64,000 nt of DNA from assembly GCA_963575745.1 (NCBI GenBank), contig CAUYUJ010016691.1, positions 124,001 to 188,000 on the forward strand, read 5' to 3'. The DNA is from Prorocentrum cordatum. Its lineage: Eukaryota > Sar > Dinophyceae > Prorocentrales > Prorocentraceae. The position numbers were made by a program, and so were the translations under genes. The notes under the pieces are model-generated. The model was not told the origin of the DNA. It did no database searches and saw only the letters and a list, made by a program, of their open reading frames with translations. Each line of letters opens with the position of its first letter. Positions within the stretch are counted from its first letter, which is position 1. Positions 34,211-43,410 of the stretch are shown here, piece after piece.

Positions 34211-34401
34211 AAATGGGTACCGAAAGAATGGGTACAATGCCCAACAGCAAATGTTGTCCGAAACCAACAGCAGCCGCTCTGTGGCAGGCGGCCTTCTGTC
34301 TCGAGTGGACGCAGGCCGCGGCGGCGCGGACAGCGAGTCCCGTTCAGAACGAACGGGAGCTGCTGTTGGGCATCGTGCCCATTCTTTCAGTACCCATTTC
34401 G
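34209..34401. mobile_element. 193-bp TIR element (MITE-like)
   Basis: The left end begins CGAAATGGGTACCGAAAGAA (34209-34249). The right end (34361-34401) is its reverse complement over 41 bp with three mismatches. The interior is GC-rich and non-coding. No clear target duplication was found. The left end overlaps the neighbouring inverted repeat by 2 bp, so the two may be parts of one composite structure. Confidence 0.75.
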
Positions 34402-34439
34402 GGCGTGCAGAGATACCCGCCGTCTCGACGTGCCCCAAA

Positions 34440-34560
34440 CGGGGGTCCTCCGCAGTCCCGACCCCTTCTCCGAGGACTGGTCTGCGTCGCGAACCGTTGT
34501 GGGGCGGTCCTGGAGCCTGGCGAGGCCCCCCCAGAGGCCGAACGGCGAAAAACCATAGTT
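34440..34560 (+). repeat. GTCCCGACCC dispersed family, copy
   Basis: CCGCAGTCCCGACCCCTTCT, GGACTGGTCTGC, CCTGGCGAGGCCCCCCCAGA, GGCGAAAAACC. Closely parallels 27895-28035. Confidence 0.7.
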
Positions 34561-37500
34561 CCTTGTCCAATACGTTGGACGCTGGGTGTCTGGGAAGGCC
34601 GCTCCATGCATGGGGGGCGGAGGGGGGGCAGAAGGGTACCGATGCCGCTGCTCCCCGGCCCTCTCCCAGGGTGCGCTCTGACCACAACTTCGAAGAGAAT
34701 CAAGCCGTGGCGACGGGAGCTCTTCGGGGCGAACACCAGTATCGGTACCTTCCTTCCCTGAGATCATGCGACGGCTCACTCTGGCGCTTGGGCGTTGCGC
34801 ACTGGGTGGCGACACACAGGCGGGCGAAACAACGGGCACCTCTCGTGACGCCTTTTGCATCCCGGAAGTGCCCCTTTCGGGGCACTCCCGGTCTGGCCTC
34901 TTTGGATGGCGTGTCGCGGCGGCGGCCCCGGCGACCCGCTGGGCCTTGCATGCGGATAGCGCGCGGCTCCGCCCCCGGGGGCGGGAGGCTCGGAGAGGCC
35001 CAGAGAGAGCTCGGGACGCGGCCGGCACTTGGAAGTGGAAATGTGGCCCGCGTGTCGCGTCGGGGCGTGGCGGGCCAGAGCCGGCGGAGCGACACGCGGA
35101 GCCGAAGTGCCCGACCGCAGGGTGTACGAAAGGTGCACCCGCTCCGCACCCGCCCGCCCTGCTGGCGATGGGACGCCCCTTCCCCGCGCACCGATCGGTG
35201 TCGTGCGTACCTTTTTCCTCCGCAGCTGGTCCCAGATGCCCCAGGGTCGACCAGCTTGTCCGGCGCTGGCCTCGCTGCGACGAGCGCACACGTCCGAGCG
35301 ATGCCAAGCCGTGTGTCGCCCCCCCACCTTGCGCACCGCCCGATGCCCACAGCCGAAGCCCACAGCCGAAGCCCTGTGCCCGACGCTGGCCTCAGGCGGC
35401 TCCACCGCAGCCCGCGCTGGATCATCAGCGCGGCGCGCCGGTTCACCACCGCGGTGAGCAGGCCGCACCTGCGGGTCGGGCCCTCGTCGTTCCGCTGCTG
35501 TCGTCGTGCTTCGGCCCAGACCTCCTCCCCCCAGACATCCAACGTTCGTTCTGAGAAGATCAAGGCGGAGGCGTTTCGCTGTTCACAGCCTCTCGGGGCC
35601 CTCGCTGGGCCCACGGACCGCCAAAACACGACTCAGGGTGAACAGCAGGCCGGAAAGAGTCCGTAGCCCTGAGGACCCCGCATTGAAAAATCAAACTGTC
35701 GGATGGGTGGGGCGCTGCGACAAAGGCTTTCCACTGGGCCCTGGGACCGTCGCAACACGGCTCCGCTGGACGCAAAGCCGGCCCCCTGGGAGAGGTCCAG
35801 ATCTCCAGGGGCCCACGCTGGGACAAGGTCGGGACGTCGGAACTCCGGGCCCCTGAGATCCGACGTCTCGAAATGATTGGAACATCATGCAGAATCACGA
35901 CCAGAGCCCTAAACCCAATCTTCCTGCGTCATCCTTCGACCCGCATCGACCTATATGAGGCTCCTGTGGCCCGAGGCGGGGCGAAGACGCCCTGCTTGGC
36001 AAAATGGACCCGCCAAGATCTCACGGGCCGTTGTGGCCTCGGCCCCGTCTCTCCTGACCGCCGCGGTTGGGCGCGGACTGCTGTGGGGGCGCTTCATCGA
36101 GGGGGGAGGGAGGCGTCCTTTTCGGGCCCCGGCGGCCCCCTCTCGGGGCCCTGAAGAGCCCATTCGGGCGCCCTGAAGGGCCCCCTTTTCGGCAGCCCTC
36201 GCTGCCCTCTCAGTTGACCGCCCCCCCCCCCACACATTGCCCGCTGGCACGGCGCGAATGCAGAGACTCGCGACAGCGCATCTGAATACAGTCGGGGCGT
36301 TGACCTAAGGAACCCTAAATAAGGAACGAGGCCCCTTTGTCCCGTAAGTTAAACCTTAATCTCACATGGAAAACCTTAGGACCCCCCAAGGCAAACTGCA
36401 AAACAATCAAGGAACACCGAGCCCCTCCCCAACGGAAAAGGTTCCTTCTTCAGCGCCCCAACTGTAATGCACATCTGGGCCCGCCTTTGAGCCAGCATCG
36501 ATGTCCCGAGGCTTGTGTCGAAGCGTTATTGAAGCTTTAAAGCTTGCGGATGGCATGCGCTGAAGCTTCTGTCGCTGAAACTCACGGCGGCGGCGCCCAC
36601 ATCTGCTCCTACCGATTGCCGCCACCTGCCGCCTGTGATGATGCCTGCTCCTGCTGCTGGCCGCTGCCAACTCCGCTGAGGGCCCCTCGAAAGTGATCCC
36701 CGAAACCTCCAACTCTGGAAAGGTGGGAGCGAGAGAACAACGATCTACTGAAACCGCTACTCCCTGGACCTCTCCCATGGCGAGCTCTCTCCAGAGTTCT
36801 GAAGCGAACCCAGCCTTAGCGACAAGGGCCACCCAGAACGCCCAAGAAGGTCAGAACGAGGAAAATACATCAGTATCGGCGCTAATCATCTTGCAATGTA
36901 AAACAACGTGCACACGAAAGCAGACTGCCCGACGTTAAGTTCCGAAATAATGCGCGACATCCAATAAGGATCTCGTGGTTTTGCTGATCTAGAGCCCCAA
37001 TCGTCCTGGAATCCTCGCGGAATCGAAGGCCTGGTTGAATGTCACGGTTTCGCGTGAAGATGTCGAACTAGTATCGGTTTCGGCGTCGGCAGGTGATCGA
37101 TGCTCCGCATGTCCTCCAACGGTCCTTCCACAAGCACGCCTCGTGCAAATTAAGGAGCCGAACTCTATACACCAACGCCTTTCTCTGGCCTCACACTGCA
37201 TCTCGCACAGGAAAGCGGATCCTGGTGTATACGGGATCCTGGTGTATACATTCTTCGATGTTTCCCTGGGAAAGCGGGGAAACAAGTATACACCACACCA
37301 CCCCGACGTCGTCCCCGACCCTCAAAACAGTCCTGGTATTGAACAACCGCCCGCCACTGGTGATGAAAATGCTCCAGTCTCCGACAAATGAGCCTGCACC
37401 CATCGCTCGGAAGAAGTGGGCAGAAGCATGAAGCAGGATGGCGCTGACAAAAAGCATAGACTGGGCCCACCCACCCCCCGCCTCCTGAAGAGCAAGGGAC

Positions 37501-37669
37501 GGGAGAACCCAATCGACTCTTGCAATCCGCCGACCACGTCGGCGCACTCGAGGGGGAGTCCTGGGCCGGTTGCTCCAGAGCGGCCCAGGGAGACGCTCTT
37601 CGAATCGATGGTCTTCCCCCCTTTGGAGGGTTTCTCCGAAGGGCTTAGGCGACCCGTCCTTCTCCCCCC
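34561..37669. other. no gene recognised
   Basis: GC-rich to about 36300, then lower GC to 37450. Several long overlapping frames (up to 306 codons on the minus strand) lack domains. 35700-35870 resembles the GTCCCGACCC family on the minus strand. GGATCCTGGTGTATAC is tandemly repeated near 37216-37248. A minus frame at 36407-36832 (141 codons) is not repeat-derived but is unrecognised. Confidence 0.35.
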
Positions 37670-37770
37670 TGCTCCTCCTCCTCCTCCTCCTCCTCCTCCT
37701 CCTCCTCCTCCTCCTCCTCCTCCTCCTCTTCCTCCATCTCCTCCTCCCCCTCCCCAAACTCCACCTCCTC
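37670..37770. repeat. TCC tract
   Basis: Pure TCC at about 37674-37728, then degenerate CTCC to 37770. Confidence 0.95.
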
Positions 37771-38254
37771 CTCCTCGGGTCGCCTACGGCCCCAGGGGAA
37801 ACCGTGCACCCCCCCTCATGGCGATCACGGTTGGCTCTCCAAGCTCGCCCACCCGAGGAGAATCGAACCAGATCGCAATCAGGTCGAGGAGAGACCGGTG
37901 GGGCGAGAACGTGCTCCAGAGAACGCCCGAGAACGCTGCATCCCGTGGGTCGAACCGTTCTCTCCATTCTTCGCTCGCTCCAGGTGGAATTCCCGAATTA
38001 GTCAGAAACAATGTCCTGGATAGAGGGCTGCAGGAGAGCCCCAAGAGCCGTTACAATGGCCCCGAGGGGACCCCACAAGAGGGCCCAAGGACGCCTCCGA
38101 GAGGCTCCCAGAGCGTGACTGCATGCTGCTACACATCCCTGGTTTCAGAAAACAGCACCTTGCCTGGTGTTCGGCTTCGGATCTCCTGATCGGGAGATTT
38201 TTTGCAGAGGAGGAGCATGGGTAGAGCTCAGGAATGGAGGAGGAAGAAAAAAGG
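37771..38254. other. no gene recognised
   Basis: Unique DNA between TCC and GGA tracts. GGAGGGTTTCTCCGAAGGGC upstream (37625) recurs as GGAGGGTCTCTCCGAAGGGC at 38421, each preceding a TCC tract, so the tract and its flank were copied together. Confidence 0.5.
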
Positions 38255-38520
38255 AGGAGGAGGAGGAGAAGGAGGAGGAGGAGGAGGAGGAGGAGGAGGA
38301 GGAGGAGGAGGAGGAGTGCCCCGGCGGCGCTTCGGGCAGCACGCTATGCCTTGCTGGCTGATGGCATGTCGCTCCGCTCCGCGGGGCAGGGTCACGTGTC
38401 GCGCCGAGGCTTCCCCCCTTGGAGGGTCTCTCCGAAGGGCTTAATTAGGCGACCCCTCCTCCTCCTCCTCCTCCTCCTCCTCCTCCTCCTCCTCCTCCTC
38501 CTCCTCCTCCTCCATCTCCT
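38255..38520. repeat. GGA tract and TCC tract pair
   Basis: GAG trinucleotides at 38255-38316 and TCC trinucleotides at 38455-38513 face each other across about 140 bp. Confidence 0.95.
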
Positions 38521-38634
38521 CCTCCCTCTCCGAGGCGTGCGGGGGCCAAAACCCGGAGGAAGGAGCTCCTGCCGGCCCGCGGCGGGCCGGGTCCCCCACG
38601 AGCGGTCGGGCCAACGGGCGGCCGCCTCCGCAGC

Positions 38635-38803
38635 TGACTACCTACCAGACCACCCCAACCCAACCCGAAGACCCGAATTTCGGGTTGGGGGGGGTAAGGG
38701 TTCCACGCGTGTTTTTTCGATGTTTCCCGACCCCCCCCCCCACTAGAAATCGAGGGTAAATTTGAGCCTTCGGGTTGGGTTGGGGTGGTTTGGTGGGTGG
38801 TGA
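38635..38803. mobile_element. introner-like TIR element, copy 2
   Basis: 169 bp, same termini and interior as copy 1. Flanked by a perfect 5-bp duplication GCAGC (38630-38634 and 38804-38808). No recognisable gene around it. Confidence 0.9.
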
Positions 38804-39159
38804 GCAGCGAAGTACGGCGAAAGCCGGGCACGACGAGAGGAGGAAGCGGCCGCTGAACGGCCAGAGAGCTCTGAAACCATGCACGGCAGGTTCGCGTCGT
38901 GTCGACCCCAGCGTCGGTTTCTGACACCGCGGGGATCGTTTCCACCTTGAGCGATCGGCCGTTTCCGAGACGTCGAAATCGTTCCACATCGAACGATTCT
39001 GGGTCGCCCGCGGCGTTCAAGGTTGAACGCCGCTGGCGGGGTCGCAGCCGGTCGACACGACACGAACCTACCGTAGATAACCAGCGGATCGACACGCTAA
39101 GCCACAATTTCCGACCGCAAAGGGTCGGGGACGCACTGGCCCGCGTCAGCGCAGGCCCA

Positions 39160-39295
39160 GGTCAGTCAGGCCTTGCAGGACCCTGTAAGATCCTGCAGGG
39201 TCCTGCGCGCTAGCGCGGGTTAGTGCGCCCGTGGCTCTGCGGGATCCTGCACGAGCTGGCGTTCTGGCTGACCCCCGTTTGCACTGACCCCCGTC
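39160..39295 (+). repeat. AAGATCCTGCA dispersed repeat, copy B
   Basis: CCTTGCAGGACCCTGTAAGA, TCCTGCAGGGTCCTGCGCGC, GGCTCTGCGGGATCCTGCAC, CTGGCTGACCCCCG. Same order as 33590-33725. Confidence 0.75.
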
Positions 39296-39304
39296 TCAAG
39301 GCTC

Positions 39305-39372
39305 CCGGAAGAGGAGGAGGAGGAAGAGGACGAAGAGGAGGAGGAGGAGGAGGAGGAGGAGGAGGAGGGTGG
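39305..39372. repeat. GGA tract
   Basis: GAG trinucleotides with GAA interruptions. Confidence 0.93.
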
Positions 39373-39469
39373 AAGTGAGAAGGCGAAGGCCTTCTCAGAG
39401 GGCGGAGGACTTCTCAGAAGGACCCCGCTTGCACTGACCACCGCTTGCACCGGCCCCCTGACCCAAACA

Positions 39470-39640
39470 TGCGACGTCCTGTTTTGTTCCATGCGGGGTC
39501 CCTGGAAGTCCCGACCCGTTCCCCAGGGACCGGCTTTCCATCCTGAGTCGTTTCGTGGACGGTCCCGCGGCCCCGCGAAGGCACCCTGAGGCCGAGATTG
39601 GCGAAAAGCCGCCCGTCCTGATTGTTTCACGACGCGATCA
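39470..39640 (+). repeat. GTCCCGACCC dispersed family, copy
   Basis: ACATGCGACGTCCTG, GCGGGGTCCCTGGAAGTCCC, TTTCCATCCTGAGTCG, GACGGTCCCGCGGCC, and ACGACGCGATCACG. The closest relative is 27860-28035, which carries the same blocks in the same order. Confidence 0.75.
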
Positions 39641-39860
39641 CGCATGGGCTGACCCCCGGACGAACCTCCCGAGCCGGCCGGCGTGAGGCCAGGCGGCCGC
39701 CGCGCTGCCCGAACCACCGCCGAGGCGCGCACGGCAGCGCCCTCCTGGCGCGTCGGGCGTTCCAGGCCGCCTGGATGCACGTGGCGGCCTCGGCGGGGGG
39801 GGGGGCGCAGCCCTGAGCCTCCAGGAGGACTAAAGAACTAGAGCCCGGACCTTCGGACTT
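39641..39860. other. no gene recognised
   Basis: GC-rich unique DNA. An Ala/Arg-rich minus frame with RRARRALPCAPRR resembles an IQ-motif-like basic stretch but is probably chance. Confidence 0.35.
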
Positions 39861-39980
39861 GAGCTCCTCCTCCTTCTCCTCCTCCTTCTCCTCCTCCTCC
39901 TCCTCCATTTCCTCCGCCTCATCCTCCTCCTCCTCCTCTTCCTCCTCCTCCTCCTCCCTCCTCCCTCCCTCCTCAGCGCC
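39861..39980. repeat. TCC tract
   Basis: TCC trinucleotides with TTC interruptions. Confidence 0.93.
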
Positions 39981-41540
39981 TGTGTCACTTGGTCCCCTTC
40001 CCAGGTGAGCAAAGGGTTGCAGCCCGATCGTCACCCCGTCCGTGCTTGTCTGGGCGTCGTGGACGACCACTATGTTTGGCAAGGACGGACGGGGGAAAGA
40101 CTCTTGCATCTCGCCGCCGCGCTTTGCTAGCCCACCCGTTCTCTCCACGGCCAGGGTACCCCACCCTGACGTCCGTTGGGGTGGGCAGGTCGCCTACGCG
40201 CAACCCATCGGCCATCGGGGTACCCTCACCCATTCTTCACATGGCCAGGGTTCCCCGCCCTGGCGTGCGCGGGGATCAGAGAAGCATCGCTGGTGGAACG
40301 CTTCTTTTCGGGTGGCTTGCTGGGGCGGCACGACCGTGGTGGCGCGTCGTCGTCCGAGGGCAGACGAAGCTCAACAAAACGCGGGGCCAGGAGCGCCTCG
40401 TCGTCCGAGCGTGGAGCCGTGCATACGTCGCGCTTGAAGGATGGAGGGCAATTTGGTCCTCAGCTGCCCCGAAGCAACACGCAGCGCATTGACACAGAAG
40501 TTTTCAGCACAGAACGTGCTGCGTTTCGGAACGGGCAGGTCGAGGCAGCTAAGGTTTGTCTCCTCGTGCTTGGACTGCTTCTCGCACCGCCTCTGTTTTT
40601 CATCAGGCTGGGTGCTGACTTGCTCTGCCCGCTGCCATGCCGATCCCGGCCTTGCTTCGCATAGTCGCTCCCCCGCTCAGGCGGCGCATTTCCACTGTCT
40701 GCGGCTGCGCGTGGTCGACTCGCTCTCGACATGGCCAACTGACTTGCCTGTTCGTGTCTATTTCGTGACCCGTCCCCCTGAGCGGCCTCGCTCCCCTCCA
40801 CCCCCCTTTTCGGCCATTTCCTCGGCCTTTTCCCCTCCTCCTGCATGGCGGGACAATTCGCTACAACGGTGCCTCCATTTAGGTAGCCCCCCGCCATCGC
40901 AGTTACTCTGCCTAGCCTTAGGTCGGGCACGTCCCCCTACAGGCTGATCTGGAAGGGAAAAACTCCAAACATTGTCAAACAGAGTCATCAAAAAACAATC
41001 CCAGCGTATGTTTGCCTATTTTTGAACATTCCTCAAGGACAGGCCCGGCTCCAGCCGAGCCGCAGACGGAGAAAGCTCGTGTCTATTTGAAGATACCTGC
41101 TGTCGGTCAGCGTGCCCAGACCTGCCTATTCTGCCCCAGGGCCAGCAGCCTGTCCTCTTCCCCGCTGGGTTTAGGGGTGTGTCCTCCTGCAGGCGGGTTT
41201 TTGGAGAAGAGTGAAAATTAGTCAAAAAACCACCTGGCATCGTCGAGAACGGGTCGTTCCCAGACTACCTTTGACTATGTTTGACACTTCCTCCCGTAGA
41301 AGAACATGCGCGACATAACTGAAGGGGCCCTGGGCCAGACAAATTAATACACACAACTAGCAGGTATCCCCAGATGTTCACATATTGTCTGGGCTTCTGC
41401 CTTCCCCCCCCACTTCCCATATGTTCGCATATCTTCCTGGGGATCGACGATCCATTGCGTCCGTGTATGATCCCTCCTGCATGACGCTGGGTCGCCCCCT
41501 CCATCTCCCGTGATCGGCCCTCTGTGTGGGCACCCTGTCC
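39981..41540. other. no gene recognised
   Basis: Contains a loose two-copy GGCCAGGGTACCCC/GGCCAGGGTTCCCC repeat (40150-40260). Three members of the hairpin-bearing short family lie at 40918-40985, 41168-41235 (plus) and 41265-41330 (minus). Confidence 0.45.
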
Positions 41541-42210
41541 GGACTGGAGGAGGAGGAGGAGGATGAGGAGGAGGAGGAGGAGGAATATCAGGAATAGCAG
41601 ATGACGCCACGAAGTGGCCGACCCTCCTCAGTCAGACGAGCCCGCTTCCCAGGCAGGCAGTGCGGGGCGGTGCCTGCTCGTCGGGCTCCGAGATGTGGGC
41701 GGCGGCGGGGGCGGCGGGGGCGGCAGAGAGGCGCACACTGGAGGAGGAGAAGGAAGGGAGGTAGGAGGAGGAGGAGGGGGAGGAGGAGAGGAGGAGGGGT
41801 CTCGGTCCGTCTCGCTGCTCGCTTAGCCACCGCACCGGGCGGCCTCTCGCGAGCGGCCCGCCCCCTCGGGCAGCGCGCGCCGCCTGCCCTCGCACGGGAC
41901 AGAGCACGCCTTGCGTCGCAGGGCCGCGGCTGGCACACAACCTCCCACCTCCTCCTCCTTCCTCCTCCTCCTCCTCCTCCTCCTCCTCCTCCTCCGCCGC
42001 CTCCTCCTCCTCCGCTCCCTTCTCCTCCTCCTCCTGCTCCTCCGCCTCATCCTCCTCCTCCTCCTGCGCCTCGTGACACTTGGCACCTCGTGGCATGAAT
42101 GTTCCTCAGAACGCCCTCCTCCTCCTCGCCCCTTCCCCTCCTCGTCCTCCTCCTCCTCCTGCTCCTCCTCCTCCTGCTCCTCCTCCTCCTCCTCCTCCTC
42201 CTCGTCCAGC
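41541..42210. repeat. GGA and TCC tracts
   Basis: GGA-rich at 41545-41590 and 41735-41800. TCC-rich at 41945-42070 and 42115-42205. The facing GGA and TCC tracts are mutually complementary. Confidence 0.93.
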
Positions 42211-42354
42211 CTGCTCTCCAGCCGGGCGCTGCCCAGAAGGGCCGAGCAATGCGCCGATCAGCGCCTGAGGCCCCGACGGCGATGCGCCGCGCGAGGAACT
42301 CTGGCAAGAAGGGGACCTTGCAGGGTCCGGCGGGGATGAGAGAAGACATTGGGA

Positions 42355-42530
42355 GGAGGAAGAGGAGGAGGAGGAGGAGGAGGAGGAGGAGGAGGAGGAG
42401 GAGGTTGAGAAACAGGGGGAGAAAAGGATGGGGAGGATTGGGAGGGGGGAGGATGGAGGAGGAGCTACGACAAAACAAGACAATACAAGACAAGGCAGGC
42501 AAGACAATACAAGACAAGACAAGACCTGGG
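42355..42530. repeat. GGA tract and ACAAG repeat
   Basis: GAG trinucleotides at 42355-42405. Repeated AAGACAATACAAGACAAG at 42470-42525, the same pentamer type as at 19238-19275. Confidence 0.9.
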
Positions 42531-42999
42531 CACCTGCTGTCTGACTTGTCTGGCTGGTCTGGCAATTCCACATCCAGCTCACCTATCTGACGGTTTTTGT
42601 TTCCGCCGCGCGGGCCCGCTCGCGGGAGGGCAGCTCGATCTCTCTGGCGCGGCCGCGACCGCGGCCGGCGGCGACGGCGACAGGAGGAGGAGGAGGAAGG
42701 GGAGGGTCGGAGGGGGATGGGGTCGAAGAGGAGGGCGAGCGAAGCTGGCACAGCCAAAGCACGCCGGCGAGCGAGTACCAGGGATCGACCTGCTCTCGTT
42801 TTGCTGTCAGTCCAGGCCGCCTCTGCAACAAGGCGAAGTCGAGGCGAAAACGGCCCACGAGATCGTCAGGACACCGTCTGGTCTGGTTCGACCCCTGGTT
42901 CAGTGCTGCTCGCCGGCGCGTGGTGCCCCACCACGGGAGGCAGCGGGCAGACGCAGGCGGCGCCGAGCCGGAAGATATAGCATTCGCGCGAGGGGCTGT
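42531..42999. other. no gene recognised
   Basis: GC-rich DNA downstream of the DUF1118 gene. No domain seen on either strand. Confidence 0.4.
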
Positions 43000-43115
43000 G
43001 GAGGAGGAGGAGGAGGAGGAGGAGGAGGGAAAGGAGGAGGAGGAGGAGGAGGAGGAGGAGGGGGAGGAGGAGGGGGAGGAGGAGGGGGAGGAGGAGGGGG
43101 AGGAGTGGGGCGGCG
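43000..43115. repeat. GGA tract
   Basis: GAGGAGGA DNA ending in repeated GAGGAGGGG units, about 300 bp beyond the stop codon of the DUF1118 gene. Confidence 0.93.
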
Positions 43116-43410
43116 CACACCGCCCCCACCAGGGGCTGTTCAAAAAAAAACCCTCGGGCGCCTGCGCCATGCGCTCGGCGCGCTGGCCGCGGGCGGCGGG
43201 TCGGCGGGGAAGGGGCGCGACAGGCAGAGGGGAGGAGCGACGGCCGAGCGCACTGTCGCCGTGGCGGCTGCGAGTGCACAACGAAAAACGCGGCGGCACT
43301 GCCGCCAGCTGCCCCGCCGCCCTCCCCGAACTGCCCCGCCCCCCCCCTCCCGCGGAAGGAGGGTGGCGGAGGGTCCCGCACGGGACGGGTCGGCCAGAAG
43401 GGGGAGCTGC

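Noticed and set aside
42570-42600. CACCTATCTGAC shared with the region upstream of the relict leader (44840)
   Set aside because: A 12-base match is expected by chance in a window of this size.
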